The notes under the pieces were generated by a model. That model made no database searches, had not been told where the DNA came from, and worked only from the letters and a program-made list of their open reading frames with translations. Shown here in pieces: positions 1-9,011 of a DNA stretch of 30,483 nt. Where the stretch lies: positions 1 to 30,483 of IMG/VR virus record IMGVR_UViG_3300025030_001165. One strand, 5' to 3'. The first letter of the stretch is position 1. Each line of letters opens with the position of its first letter. The DNA comes from a virus. A program made the translations under genes and the position numbers.

Positions 1-1691
1 AGAGACCGCCTGCGTTCATTCGCAGGCCCCATTAAAACTAATCGCATTAACGCCGCTGGATTGTTCGTTGTCCTGACTGTATCCCAATCAGTCCCATCCC
101 AGATATTTGCATAGCTCATAACAGTAGCGTTAAGATTACTGATAGCCCCCGATAGTTGCTCTGTCGCCTTAATTCGTAAAGCTGTCATTGCAAGTGGCTG
201 GCGGAAATTTATTGGGGAACCGACTTGGAATGTTCTCAATACCGACCAAACGCAATCGTCAATTATCTTATCATCAGTAGAATCGGCAGTAGTCCGGCGA
301 ATTGCGACTTCATATTGATAACCGTTCTCTACGTTCCACTTATGTCCTACTCTGACCGCCTGGGCAGTTGCTCTGGTTGTCGTCAGCATGGCAGTAGTAA
401 TTGTTCCGGCAGTTATAGAAACATCAGCGCCAGACAATGAGCAGACAAACCCGGTGGTTCCTGGGGCAGTGTAGTCAAGAACACGTTTTTGATATTCTCC
501 AATTTCAGATTCATACCAACCCGTAACTACCCATTCCTGGTAAATCTCTCCAACGAGTAATTTACCAGCAACTGTACCTGTACCTGTTGAATAAGTAGCT
601 ACACCATCGGAGCTGTTTACATAAACCCCATAATGTGTACTCGCATTACTAAAATCAAAACCTGTAGCGGTTTGGGCTATGTGTGTTACAGTGGCTACAG
701 GAGAAGTCCAACTAACATCTCCCACTTTACGGTAACGGAGTTCAATCTCGATTGTTCTATCTGTTCGGTTTCCTGCGTCATTAAAAACAGTCAATCCTCG
801 TGGGAATATAATATCAACACTTAGTTCATCGGCATTGGGCTGACTCGTTCTCTGTATCCATCCAGCGGCAGAAGTTAAACCAGTCCCGATCTGATCCTGA
901 TAGACATCAGAGGGGAATAAAGTCATTGCCGGGTCGTCTGACCAACCTTCTACTGTCTGAATTTCGAGGTCTTGATATTCGGTTATTAATGTTTCACCAA
1001 TCTTAATTTCTCGTATCTGGAGAGGGCCGTACCCCCATATAACTAACATTCTTAGATACTCATCGTTCCCAATAATCTCTGTATAAGACATTGCCCCCAA
1101 TGGGGGAGTCATCTGGTGCCGCCCAAGGACGACTGGAACGGGAGCGAACCTGCGGATGTCGTTACTCCCGCCTGTTAACGAATAAGTAGGAGATTCAGCC
1201 GAATCTCTTGAAGCTGATCCCTGCAACGCTGGGGGGCGGATAGGTGCAATAGCGTTGACCAATGCCATGCCCGCAAACATTATAGCCGCTGAACCGATAG
1301 CTTCCGCTGTAGCGAAGGTCATACTTGCCGACGTCTGTCCTACTGCCCAAACACCCGCTGTCGGTCCCAACATCGAAGCCGCAACAACTACCGCAATAGT
1401 CAGTAATGTTCTTAGTGGGTTCTTGCCGCCGCCCCCGCCTCCATGTAAAGAGGTAGATACAACCACATTCGAGCCAGTAGCGGGGATAAGGTGTTCCCAC
1501 ATATCCGGCACAATCACATCACCATTCACCATTACTAACGCTGAGCTTTGCCACGACACCGGCACCCCCGCCTGAGCGTGTATATTCCGCACGATCTCAG
1601 CGACAGTAAGCCCCATCGGAACGGTGACATATTCCGGGGCACTAAAAGCGAAAGGGCGGGTGATGATTATTTGGCTACAGGGTTCCGGCAT
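1..1691 (-). CDS. J-like tail-tip (host specificity) protein, N-terminal part, cut by window edge
   Basis: An open frame runs from an ATG at 1691 to the left edge without a stop, giving 563 codons of a longer protein. The N-terminus (about residues 1-75) looks like the small ubiquitin-like domain that starts tail-tip proteins. It is followed by a glycine-rich stretch (GGGGGG) and a long hydrophobic/alanine-rich segment (about residues 90-150), a typical arrangement in HK97/HK022-type J proteins. Beta-rich domains with fibronectin-like WTSPVATV and GYQYEVAIR stretches follow. The protein would form the central tail hub that contacts the receptor. It overlaps the end of the NlpC/P60 gene by 17 nt, as in the lambda K-I-J region. 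Family assignment is from architecture and position, not from a search. Confidence 0.8.
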   Translation of the reverse strand, partial: MPEPCSQIIITRPFAFSAPEYVTVPMGLTVAEIVRNIHAQAGVPVSWQSSALVMVNGDVIVPDMWEHLIPATGSNVVVSTSLHGGGGGGKNPLRTLLTIAVVVAASMLGPTAGVWAVGQTSASMTFATAEAIGSAAIMFAGMALVNAIAPIRPPALQGSASRDSAESPTYSLTGGSNDIRRFAPVPVVLGRHQMTPPLGAMSYTEIIGNDEYLRMLVIWGYGPLQIREIKIGETLITEYQDLEIQTVEGWSDDPAMTLFPSDVYQDQIGTGLTSAAGWIQRTSQPNADELSVDIIFPRGLTVFNDAGNRTDRTIEIELRYRKVGDVSWTSPVATVTHIAQTATGFDFSNASTHYGVYVNSSDGVATYSTGTGTVAGKLLVGEIYQEWVVTGWYESEIGEYQKRVLDYTAPGTTGFVCSLSGADVSITAGTITTAMLTTTRATAQAVRVGHKWNVENGYQYEVAIRRTTADSTDDKIIDDCVWSVLRTFQVGSPINFRQPLAMTALRIKATEQLSGAISNLNATVMSYANIWDGTDWDTVRTTNNPAALMRLVLMGPANERRRS

Positions 1692-2076
1692 ACCGATAAT
1701 ATCCTGTAATTCTTTGTTTCCAAACCGGGCTATTAAGTGACTCGACGGATGATTGAATATCTTTTGTAATGTGTAAAAAATTCTTACCAACTACCAACCC
1801 TACATGAAACGCCAATCGCCCTGATATTTTTAACCGAACGATGTCAAAATCTTGCGGCTTTTCTACCTGCGACCATTTAACACTTTCCCGCTCCATCACT
1901 TCCGCAACTTCCCTCAATTTCTCGGCGGTATCCATCGTGTAGATACCACTATAGGCTGGGAGTTCGATACCTTTCTGTTCCCTATAAACAAGTTGCACTA
2001 TCCCCCAGCAGTCCAATCCTTCACGGGTTCTGCCGTCTGGAAGAAAATTTAAGCCCACGTAGGCATCAGTCCACAT
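1675..2076 (-). CDS. NlpC/P60-family tail-tip peptidase (lambda K-like)
   Basis: This 133-aa protein has the NlpC/P60 signature: the catalytic cysteine in LDCWGIVQLVYR (about residue 23), the histidine in HVGLVV (about residue 91) and a further His in HITK. It contains little more than the cysteine peptidase domain of lambda K. In phages of this type it is a tail-tip component thought to cut peptidoglycan cross-links during DNA entry. Start and stop overlap the neighbours: its ATG overlaps the upstream TGA (TGATG), and its end overlaps the J-like gene, which indicates coupled translation. Confidence 0.85.
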   Translation of the reverse strand: MWTDAYVGLNFLPDGRTREGLDCWGIVQLVYREQKGIELPAYSGIYTMDTAEKLREVAEVMERESVKWSQVEKPQDFDIVRLKISGRLAFHVGLVVGKNFLHITKDIQSSVESLNSPVWKQRITGYYRYAGTL

Positions 2077-2585
2077 CAGAATAAACCTGGGAATTCTGAG
2101 GGGTTTTGACTCCCGGCAGGAAATGGCTCGTTAACGAGTATCTCCAAAACCAAATCCCCGCTGATTGTTTCAGCGTTAGTCTTGATATTTGTCAACAAGT
2201 ATTCAGGCCACGAACCGATAATAGTATCAAGATCACTACTCAATACAATATCAACATTAACTGTTGGTGGAGCCGTTAAACTTCTAATTATTGGTACTAA
2301 TTCACGGCTGACGTTATCAATCTGCACCGTCATATTCTGCGGCCCTTCATCAACATCATCGGGCAGTTTGATTGACAACGGGATAAATGTGTAAGTTAAG
2401 GAATTGGAGATAGTCCCGTAAACTACCTCCGTGCCTGTTTCTTCTATTCGTTGCGTTGGGTCAGTCGTTACCCTTACATCATCGGTGAGGCTTGGATCAG
2501 AGATCGTCAATAATAGAATAGGGACAACACCTGTCTCCTGTGCATAAGCGGCCCGTAAGAAATCTACGTTTGTTATCCTGCTCAT
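2076..2585 (-). CDS. minor tail protein, DUF1833-like
   Basis: This 169-aa protein begins MSRITNVDFLRAAYAQETG and has a beta-rich pattern with DDVRVTTDP, a typical opening for the DUF1833 family of phage minor tail proteins (position equivalent to lambda L). It lies between the M-like gene and the NlpC/P60 gene, where the distal tail/tail-tip proteins sit. The start overlaps the upstream stop by 4 nt (ATGA), with a GGAG ribosome site just before it. No catalytic motif is visible; a structural role is inferred. Confidence 0.7.
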   Translation of the reverse strand: MSRITNVDFLRAAYAQETGVVPILLLTISDPSLTDDVRVTTDPTQRIEETGTEVVYGTISNSLTYTFIPLSIKLPDDVDEGPQNMTVQIDNVSRELVPIIRSLTAPPTVNVDIVLSSDLDTIIGSWPEYLLTNIKTNAETISGDLVLEILVNEPFPAGSQNPSEFPGLF

Positions 2586-2938
2586 GGGAGAATCTCCAAG
2601 GACATACTCACATTAACTTTATCTCCACTGACTGCTGACCAAGAAATTGGCTCAACAAATCGCATTTCAACTGAACTGTTCGTTATTGGGTCAACCCAGC
2701 TAAATCTCAGGGAACCACCAATAAGGGTTGTATTATAAAAAGTTCTAAGATAACCTAATTCAGTAAATGTCAAAATTTGGCTTCCTGACAATTTCTGAAC
2801 GCCTGCTGTCATTCTCCTTCTAACCATCGCAGGGCCAGTATCAGATTCAGTACGCAATAAAACATTCGATGCTGATTGCTGATATCCAGAAATCAAAAGT
2901 TTTTGCGGTATCGTAGAAGGCCATGATGGAATAGGCAT
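2582..2938 (-). CDS. minor tail protein, M-like
   Basis: This 118-aa protein has the pattern common to small distal-tail proteins that follow the tape measure gene: an N-terminal W/P-rich start, RTESDTGP, LGYLRTFYNTTLIGGSLRFSWVDP in the middle and a C-terminal strand ending SLEILP. It sits directly after the tape measure gene, as lambda M does, and is probably part of the distal tail adaptor. An AAGGAT ribosome site precedes the ATG. The assignment rests on position and general pattern. Confidence 0.65.
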   Translation of the reverse strand: MPIPSWPSTIPQKLLISGYQQSASNVLLRTESDTGPAMVRRRMTAGVQKLSGSQILTFTELGYLRTFYNTTLIGGSLRFSWVDPITNSSVEMRFVEPISWSAVSGDKVNVSMSLEILP

Positions 2939-2948
2939 TTATTTATCC

Positions 2949-5900
2949 TTATCTACTGACTAACATTGGACTCGCTCCCATCCCCTGACGTAGCGATTTA
3001 TTGGTTGCGCTGCCAAATTCATTAGTTTTTTTACCTACTATTTTATCGATAATTATTTCTAAGTTAATCCCTCCTTTCCCGTCAGGAGTGGCTTGAGTCT
3101 TAACGTCTGCATTTGCATTATTTGCTATATTCACATTCAAATTTACGCCACCGCCTCCATCGCTACTTACCCCAAGACCCCCATTAGACATTCTCTTTAA
3201 TGGCATAATTGCTTCTGGGCCTGCTTCACCCATTAAGCCACCACCGCTGGCAAATTTCTGTAATCCACCATGATTAAAGAGCGTAGGTTTTGAAACTATT
3301 TGATTAGAGAATCCAGAAATGCCTGAAAATACGTTCCCTTTGGCTGAAGGGGTAAACATTGAAGCTATCGCGCCGAAAAATCCAGAACCGGATACCCCTT
3401 GAGTTGGAGCCATAGCACTTGCTAATGGGCCTGTAATAGATTGCTGGATAGCAATTCTAATCATATAGGTGATGATAGAATTTGCTAAATCAGCAAAATT
3501 TAATTTTCCAGTTGTTACGAAAGATACAAGAGCATCCTCCATTCCTTTGAAGGCTTTATCAACTACTTGACCTACAGAATCAAAGACATTTTCTGCTGTT
3601 CTTGCGTATTTGTTTAACGCTTCACTTGCTCCATCCACCCAGCTTGTTACATCTTTTCTTGATAATTGGGTTAATTTATTATAACGTCCAATTTCATCAT
3701 TTTGGAGTTTTAATAATTGAGTAAGATTAGCAACATCCTGAGTTGATTTAGCAACTGCTTCCGACAGTTCAGGTGTGACTTTTTTATTTTCTCCTGTTAT
3801 AAGATCCAAGGAAATGAGATCCTTCAATGCCCTTGCTCTTGCTTCTTTGGCAGCAATTAATTCAGCTTCTAAATTTTCTCTTTTCGCAAGCAAGCCCCTC
3901 CGCTGAATATCTCGTTCTCTATCCCACAGCTCTGTCTCAGAGATTAGACTTTTTGATTTATAAAGATCAATTAATTCTTGCTCCGCTTGAAGTGCAGATT
4001 CTATATCTTGAAGTTTGAATGCAGATTGTGCTTTAGCTGCTTCTCTGGAATATTGGACAGTTATTTTATCTAAGGCTAAACCCTTCCCTATATCTTCAAC
4101 TCCAAATACTTTTTTTAATGTTTCTAATTTCTTAATTTGGGCGTCTGTTAAAATTCCTAATTGATTCAGCCTTTCAATCATCTTGTCATTTAGGCCACCC
4201 TCCTCCATGCCTATGTTTAAAGATTGAAATTTAATTATCTGTGCTGATAATTTATCAATCTCTGATTCCGCATTTTGAATGGTATTTTTTATATCATCTT
4301 CCTGCATTGCTCTCTTTTTATCAAAGTATGAACCTTCACTAATTAACTTTGCATTAAACTGAGCTTCTAATAATTGAGATTCAATATCAAGATTTTCTTT
4401 ATAATTAGAAAGCTCATTTTTTGATTGTTCTTGGAGAAATTGAAACGCTTTAGTAGACAGACTTATTTTTTTCTTATTAATCCTATCCTGTTCTCTTTCT
4501 TCCTTTTGTGCTATCTTAGGAGCTGATAATCTATCTATCTCCTTGGCCCATTTTCTGGCTTCTGTTATAGCTTCGTCAAGGGTTTCAGATGCGATTGTCC
4601 CACCCTTACTAATTAATTTAAATGATTCAGCAAATTCCCCATTCGCTATCCTTGCCTCCAGAGTAGCAGTGGCGTTTTTCCCCATGGTCAATGCTTGTTC
4701 TTTTAACCTTTCTGTCTCTTCGATTAGGGGTTTTAATAATTTAGTTGCTGTACTTTGAGACATCACCCCTTTAACATACGGAATAATTTGAGGGGATACG
4801 CCATTTTTTGTTGGCTCTGTAATTCCTCCCATTATCCTTTCATGCTTTTCCCTAATCGCATTATACGCTGCTAATTTAGCCGCTGCTGCTGAACCAACAC
4901 TATTAATTCCTTGTTCAACTTCTCCCATTTTACTAATATAATCGGTCAATAAAATACCAAATGCCGTAGTTAAAACTAATGCCCCTATAGCAAAATAAGG
5001 ATTTTTCATCATCGTTGCCGTAAGTGTGGCAAAAGCCCCCGCCCATGTAAATGTGGCTGCTGTCATCGCTTGAATAAGAACAAAAAAACCAGTAAACGCA
5101 TAATAAGCTGCCCCCCCAATACCAACTGCCGCAGCCGCAAACAATACCCCCCCAATTAAAGCCTTCCCAATTTCTAATGAAATAGACAGAATATTTTGTA
5201 ATAAAACAGCAATGGGGGTAAGATTGCCTTGTGAATCCATTAAAGTTTTATTCCAAAATTTAGCTGAGCTGATGAGTGAATTGTAAGTTGATTCAAAAGC
5301 ACCACGTAGTATTTTATTCATGACTGTTTCCATTGTTGAACCAACAACAGCCCAAGTATTCGCTAAATCTCCAGCCGCTGGCCCAAACCCAGAGAGAAGT
5401 TCCCCTACATTTTCAATTATGGTTCCTTCTTCTTTCCATAATTTAATATGCTCTTTAATGTTAGGATCAATAGACTGCAATGTTTTAGCAAGAATATTAG
5501 AATCTTTCATTTGCCCTTCAACTAATGCTCTAATTTCTTGCCTCATTTGTATTTCTTGATTTTGCCCCTTTGTTAAAAGTTTTGTTGCGTTGGCAATATT
5601 GACAAACCCATCAAGGACTCCTTTATTAGTCGTATCAATTTTTACACCACCCTTAATAAATTGCTCAGCCATCGTGGTCAAATCTTTTCCTGAAGCAATC
5701 GATCTTGCATCTAATTTTTCCATCGTTAAGACAAGATTTTTAGCTTCTTCATTTGACTTGCGATATATTTCAGAGGCATTTTCTTGGGTTACATTCTTAT
5801 TAAATGAAGTTAAGAAAGCCGACATTGAAGCAATCTTGACTTCATAATCTTCTACTGCTGCTAATCCAGCCATGAATCCTTGCTTTACTGCATTCAAAAC

Positions 5901-6521
5901 GCCGTACAGTGCTTGGAGGGCAAAGTGAGTAAGAATAATGCGTTTCATTAAGGAATTAATGTTGTGTCCGAAGAAAGTGGCTTGTTCGCTTGCTTGTCCA
6001 GTAGCCCTAGTGAATGCTTCACTAGGCTTGATGCCATCTCTTATTGATGCGTTGTACGCTTTACGCTGTTCTGTGTCGAGTTGTACTTTTTGAGTACCAA
6101 GATAAGATTCTCCTTGCTTTGCTAAATTACGCTGGTAATTTTGAGCCTTTGCATCATGTTCTGCGTAGTCATCTGATACTTTTTTTCGTCTATTATATAT
6201 TTCTGTTTCAGACTGCATTATAGCAGCGGCAGCCTTATCTTGATTCCTTATCATCTCAGATACAGAATTTCTTGTTGCTTGATCTTTTTGTAAAATAAAC
6301 TTATTGTAGTCAGATAATTGTTTTTGTTGGGAAGAATTAACTGCTGTTTCTACATCTTTGACTGCTTTCTTCACCTCTCCAGTACCAACTCCCGCAAAGG
6401 ATGCACCAATCCCTTTAGCCGCATCTTCGCCCATCTTCTTGGCTTTATCAAAATCGCCTTGAAGTTTAGACAAATCTCCCCTGATATTTACGAATATCTC
6501 GCCAAGAGAACGATCAGCCAC
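2949..6521 (-). CDS. tail tape measure protein
   Basis: At 1190 aa this is the longest gene in the window. Its N-terminus (about residues 1-150) is charged and helical, residues about 440-540 contain strongly hydrophobic helices, and residues about 640-960 are again coiled-coil-like. Near residues 960-1040 there is a segment matching the lambda tape-measure C-terminal family (WVDGASEALNKYARTAENVF, then TTGKLNFADLANSIITY). The tail end has the common GGLMGEAGPEAIMPLKR motif. It sets tail length and is expelled at DNA entry. The start is GTG at 6521 with a weak GGTGA site. Its place after the G/G-T chaperone genes is the standard order. Confidence 0.95.
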   Translation of the reverse strand: MADRSLGEIFVNIRGDLSKLQGDFDKAKKMGEDAAKGIGASFAGVGTGEVKKAVKDVETAVNSSQQKQLSDYNKFILQKDQATRNSVSEMIRNQDKAAAAIMQSETEIYNRRKKVSDDYAEHDAKAQNYQRNLAKQGESYLGTQKVQLDTEQRKAYNASIRDGIKPSEAFTRATGQASEQATFFGHNINSLMKRIILTHFALQALYGVLNAVKQGFMAGLAAVEDYEVKIASMSAFLTSFNKNVTQENASEIYRKSNEEAKNLVLTMEKLDARSIASGKDLTTMAEQFIKGGVKIDTTNKGVLDGFVNIANATKLLTKGQNQEIQMRQEIRALVEGQMKDSNILAKTLQSIDPNIKEHIKLWKEEGTIIENVGELLSGFGPAAGDLANTWAVVGSTMETVMNKILRGAFESTYNSLISSAKFWNKTLMDSQGNLTPIAVLLQNILSISLEIGKALIGGVLFAAAAVGIGGAAYYAFTGFFVLIQAMTAATFTWAGAFATLTATMMKNPYFAIGALVLTTAFGILLTDYISKMGEVEQGINSVGSAAAAKLAAYNAIREKHERIMGGITEPTKNGVSPQIIPYVKGVMSQSTATKLLKPLIEETERLKEQALTMGKNATATLEARIANGEFAESFKLISKGGTIASETLDEAITEARKWAKEIDRLSAPKIAQKEEREQDRINKKKISLSTKAFQFLQEQSKNELSNYKENLDIESQLLEAQFNAKLISEGSYFDKKRAMQEDDIKNTIQNAESEIDKLSAQIIKFQSLNIGMEEGGLNDKMIERLNQLGILTDAQIKKLETLKKVFGVEDIGKGLALDKITVQYSREAAKAQSAFKLQDIESALQAEQELIDLYKSKSLISETELWDRERDIQRRGLLAKRENLEAELIAAKEARARALKDLISLDLITGENKKVTPELSEAVAKSTQDVANLTQLLKLQNDEIGRYNKLTQLSRKDVTSWVDGASEALNKYARTAENVFDSVGQVVDKAFKGMEDALVSFVTTGKLNFADLANSIITYMIRIAIQQSITGPLASAMAPTQGVSGSGFFGAIASMFTPSAKGNVFSGISGFSNQIVSKPTLFNHGGLQKFASGGGLMGEAGPEAIMPLKRMSNGGLGVSSDGGGGVNLNVNIANNANADVKTQATPDGKGGINLEIIIDKIVGKKTNEFGSATNKSLRQGMGASPMLVSR

Positions 6522-6571
6522 TAAAATTCACCGTATTTAAAGAAGGGGCATAAGGGTATAAGGACATAAGA

Positions 6572-6931
6572 TTACCTCTTGGAAGTAGAAGTCATTTGGG
6601 ATTTTTGGTGTTCGATACTACGAATATTATCAAAAACTCGAAGCACTTTACCGAATGTTTTAATTCTGTCTTCTATATGGAATTCATCAATCAGTTTCCA
6701 TATCGGTTCATGCTTCAGAGCTACAGATACAGGCGCTCCCATGCCACCACTTACCCATATCCTTTGATCTTGCACTAACTGCCAAACCTTTAAAGCATTA
6801 ACATTTGTCGGCATTAAATCAGGCATACATTCACTACACGGGGGATCATTTGGTGGCTGATGCCTAGCCAACTTGCGGCAAGTGCTACAGTTATATGTCC
6901 TTGCCGCAAGCCGTTCCGTGTAGCTTATTAG
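6572..6931 (-). CDS. T part of the G-T tail assembly chaperone, reached by -1 frameshifting
   Basis: The frame stays open from the C of the slippery heptamer at 6931 down to a stop at 6574-6572 (119 residues added to G, giving about 257 aa for G-T). The only internal start is a TTG at 6871 without a clear ribosome site, so expression as a G-T fusion is more likely than independent initiation. The region between slippery site and TTG encodes a CSTC pair, and downstream comes PPCSEC, making a four-cysteine, probably zinc-binding, start of the T domain (DUF1799-like). Lambda G and G-T are chaperones that wrap the tape measure protein. The T part ends 51 nt before the tape measure gene. Confidence 0.75.
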   Translation of the reverse strand, partial: LISYTERLAARTYNCSTCRKLARHQPPNDPPCSECMPDLMPTNVNALKVWQLVQDQRIWVSGGMGAPVSVALKHEPIWKLIDEFHIEDRIKTFGKVLRVFDNIRSIEHQKSQMTSTSKR

Positions 6932-6937
6932 TTTTTT
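6872..6937 (-). promoter_or_regulatory. programmed -1 ribosomal frameshift site: slippery heptamer and stem-loop
   Basis: Read on the minus strand, the last sense codons of G are GTA AAA AAC followed by TAA. This contains A AAA AAC (6937-6931), a perfect X XXY YYZ heptamer in the right phase. Twenty nt downstream is an 11-bp perfect inverted repeat, CTTGCGGCAAG (6910-6900) and CTTGCCGCAAG (6882-6872), with a 17-nt loop. Slipping by -1 avoids the TAA and opens the T frame. The spacer is longer than the usual 5-9 nt, which is the one weak point. Confidence 0.8.
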
Positions 6938-7344
6938 ACTTCTGCTTCCTCAATTTCGTCAATTTCGCCTTGCATTTTTTCTAAACAAGCATTTGCCCAT
7001 TTAGCAAATACAGGAGAACCATAATACAGTTTCTTCTTATTCTCATCAGTACAAGGGATTTCAGTCTTGTCCTTCTGGATCAGACACCAATCATCAATCT
7101 GATAGCAGATCATAGCATCATTAAATTTAGACATATTCTCATCGGAAATATCTAAATCTTGAACGGTGTCCATGCGTTTAGTAGCGGGGTTAGGAATATA
7201 TTTCTGTTTCGTTTTCAGGCCGACCGCCTTGCGGATTTCCTGCATTTTCTCGTCGGAAACGAGGCGAAAATCTACGTATTCTTTGTTGCTTTCCTCGCCA
7301 TAAATATACCTTTTCGAGGGATTCAAACAATTTAAATCGAACAT
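6928..7344 (-). CDS. tail assembly chaperone, G-like
   Basis: This 138-aa acidic protein (MFDLNCLNPSKRYIYGEE, ending EIEEAEVKN) lies directly upstream of the T frame and the tape measure gene and ends in a -1 slippery site. That is the defining context of the lambda G family. It should be made in excess over the frameshifted G-T product, and both should bind the tape measure protein before tail tube polymerisation. An AGGAG site lies a good distance before the ATG. The sequence itself is not a close lambda match; the call is from context plus the frameshift signal. Confidence 0.8.
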   Translation of the reverse strand: MFDLNCLNPSKRYIYGEESNKEYVDFRLVSDEKMQEIRKAVGLKTKQKYIPNPATKRMDTVQDLDISDENMSKFNDAMICYQIDDWCLIQKDKTEIPCTDENKKKLYYGSPVFAKWANACLEKMQGEIDEIEEAEVKN

Positions 7345-7405
7345 TTTGTACTCTCCTGTTTTACTGGAATAGCTGGATTGCTTTCCAAATTTATAAATAA
7401 AATTA

Positions 7406-7420
7406 CTGCCGTCCCGGCAG
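7406..7420 (-). terminator. GC-rich hairpin between the 80-aa gene and G
   Basis: CTGCCG (7406-7411) and CGGCAG (7415-7420) form a perfect 6-bp stem with a 3-nt loop. On the minus strand it is followed by TAATTTTATTTAT. It could be a weak intrinsic terminator, an attenuator or an mRNA-stabilising hairpin between two tail genes of very different expected dosage. The T run is interrupted, so termination is not certain. Confidence 0.35.
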
Positions 7421-7453
7421 CCTCCCGCGTTACTTATTTATTTAGTCAACAAT

Positions 7454-7696
7454 TCACAAGGCTTTGTACTGACGCCATTCATCATTCAGTGCTGTTGAAT
7501 CTTCAAGAACACTTGCACTTGCTTCTATTTCAATTTGGGATGGGGTCAGTTCCAGTATTACAGAAGGCATTTTGCCGACTTCTGCTTCGAACTTAATCTT
7601 TTTACACCTAATGTTCTTGCCATCAATTTCAATCGAACTATTCTCTTTGTTGATATTGTCGATATTAATTTTGATTTTATGCAAGTTCTGCCTCAT
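7454..7696 (-). CDS. small tail-region protein of unknown function
   Basis: This 80-aa protein reads MRQNLHKIKINIDNINKENS, then SSIEIDGKNIRC and MPSVILELTPSQIEIE. The pattern of short beta strands resembles small conserved proteins often found among phage structural genes, but I do not recognise a named family. It sits between the tail tube and G genes, where many siphoviruses carry an extra small gene. No good ribosome site is seen upstream of the ATG, so the start is less certain than the frame. Confidence 0.6.
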   Translation of the reverse strand: MRQNLHKIKINIDNINKENSSIEIDGKNIRCKKIKFEAEVGKMPSVILELTPSQIEIEASASVLEDSTALNDEWRQYKAL

Positions 7697-7800
7697 TAGG
7701 TGGTGGTTAAAATAAATTGACTTCAGTTTTGAATTTAATTCTTAAGGATAAGGCAAAATTTTTAAAATAAAAGGGAAACGAGTCTTGGTTCTCGCTTATC

Positions 7801-7812
7801 GGGTGGCCACCC
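7801..7812. repeat. 12-bp perfect palindrome after the tail tube gene
   Basis: GGGTGGCCACCC reads the same on both strands and lies about 20 nt past the tail tube stop. On the minus strand a small CGAG/CTCG hairpin and a T-rich stretch follow at about 7747-7790. Together these could lower read-through after the highly expressed tube gene. No function can be shown from sequence alone. Confidence 0.3.
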
Positions 7813-7833
7813 TATCCCCATAACTAGTTGATA

Positions 7834-8250
7834 TTATACGAGAATTAATTTACCCGAGACTTTGGCAGTAAATGAAGCGGTGACATTCCCTCCCATATCG
7901 CCGCCAATATCCCAAGTCGAAATAAAGACCGATGATAAGGGGTTGGTCGTCGAAGGTATCCAGTACGATACGGAGTCCACGTAAACCCGTATATCCGTCA
8001 CTGAAGTATTAGCTGCATTATAATTACGAAGAGCCGTCTGACCATTAGTATCGGTAAAATCAGCCAATCCGCTAAAAGTTATATCCCCGGAATCCTTCAT
8101 CCCCGCAGCGTAAGATTTATAGGAATCTCCGAATTGTGAAATTTCCAAAAAATCTGTCGTGACGCCCGAAAGGGAAACTGTCCCCATTAAACTAATCTTA
8201 TTAGCCCCGAGCGTTACCTTCATATCTTTACCAACATAATTCTGTGACAT
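7834..8250 (-). CDS. major tail (tube) protein
   Basis: This 138-aa protein begins MSQNYVGKDMKVTLGANKIS and contains AAGMKDSGDITFSGLADFTD and a C-terminal GGNVTASFTAKVSGKLILV. The pattern of a beta sandwich with a 'GMKDSGDITFSG' strand is typical of siphovirus tail tube proteins (TP901-1/lambda V-like fold). It has the strongest ribosome site in the region (AAGGAGG, well spaced), as expected for an abundant structural protein. Its normal upstream neighbour, the tail terminator, is 18 kb away at 26414-26836, because the accessory block lies between them. Confidence 0.8.
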   Translation of the reverse strand: MSQNYVGKDMKVTLGANKISLMGTVSLSGVTTDFLEISQFGDSYKSYAAGMKDSGDITFSGLADFTDTNGQTALRNYNAANTSVTDIRVYVDSVSYWIPSTTNPLSSVFISTWDIGGDMGGNVTASFTAKVSGKLILV

Positions 8251-8253
8251 ATT

Positions 8254-8967
8254 TTATTCCTCCTTAATTGTTTCTTCTTTTTCAACTTCCGCCTCAATTT
8301 CCTTTTTAGCTTCCGCCGCCTGTAATTTCTTCAAATGCTTATACAACGCATAAGTTCCCCAATTTATTTCAAGTTGCGCCAAATGCCCAATATCAATAGA
8401 AACATCACAATAAATATTATAACCTGCATCTTTTAATTTATGACAAAATCCAATATCTTCCCCTACAACATCACCACTTTCCGTCTTGCTGAACTCATAC
8501 CAAGGCGGTTTAATTTCTTGAAAAACTTCCGTATTATATAGCAAGCAACCACAACCAGTTGCATCAATCTCTACTAAATGATTATCACTATCTCTTGCGG
8601 CTAATATCTCTTCATCTGACACCTGGGTATATTTGCCCGGTTCACCCCTTAGAGTGATGCAATCAAACGGAGGGTAACGCCGGTGAACTATTGCTGAAAT
8701 TACCTTCTTCTTATGAGCGAGCATCTTTAAAATCATATCTCGGTCACTATATGTTTGATCAGTGTCCATCATCAAAAGATGAGTGCAACCTGCCTCTAGT
8801 GCTTGTTTTACTAATTGGTTTCTAATTATATCAATTTCCATACTCGGAAACTGCGGGCGTAAATAAACGAAATCTGGTTTTTTTAGTAAAATAAATGTGT
8901 CTAAAAATCCTGAATGAACCTTCGTTGAAACCAAGGGCAAAGCTATTCCTAATTTAACTCCTTCCAT
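8254..8967 (-). CDS. GT-A-like glycosyltransferase (phage paralogue family, copy 1)
   Basis: This 237-aa protein belongs to the same family as the products at 22989-22351, 24140-23754 and 29738-29118. Shared landmarks are IRNQLV, a DxD-type LLMMDTDQTYSD (nucleotide-sugar/metal binding), VDATGCGCLLYNTEVF, GEDIGFCHKLKDAGYNIYCD and IGHLAQLE. Unlike the others it carries a Lys/Glu-rich C-terminal tail (KKEIEAEVEKEETIKEE). It lies 3 nt before the tail tube gene and is preceded by a GGGAGG ribosome site. Its upstream region is where cassette array 1 has entered. The substrate is unknown; glycosylation of a virion protein or of the host surface are both possible. Confidence 0.7.
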   Translation of the reverse strand: MEGVKLGIALPLVSTKVHSGFLDTFILLKKPDFVYLRPQFPSMEIDIIRNQLVKQALEAGCTHLLMMDTDQTYSDRDMILKMLAHKKKVISAIVHRRYPPFDCITLRGEPGKYTQVSDEEILAARDSDNHLVEIDATGCGCLLYNTEVFQEIKPPWYEFSKTESGDVVGEDIGFCHKLKDAGYNIYCDVSIDIGHLAQLEINWGTYALYKHLKKLQAAEAKKEIEAEVEKEETIKEE

Positions 8968-9011
8968 TTAAACCTCCCATTATTGTTAATCTACTCCCAT
9001 TCATTATTACC

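Noticed and set aside
1195-1575. Open frames on both strands (minus 1500-1195, plus 1255-1575)
   Set aside because: The J-like frame continues through this region to the window edge with consistent domain structure; these are shadows in GC-richer sequence.
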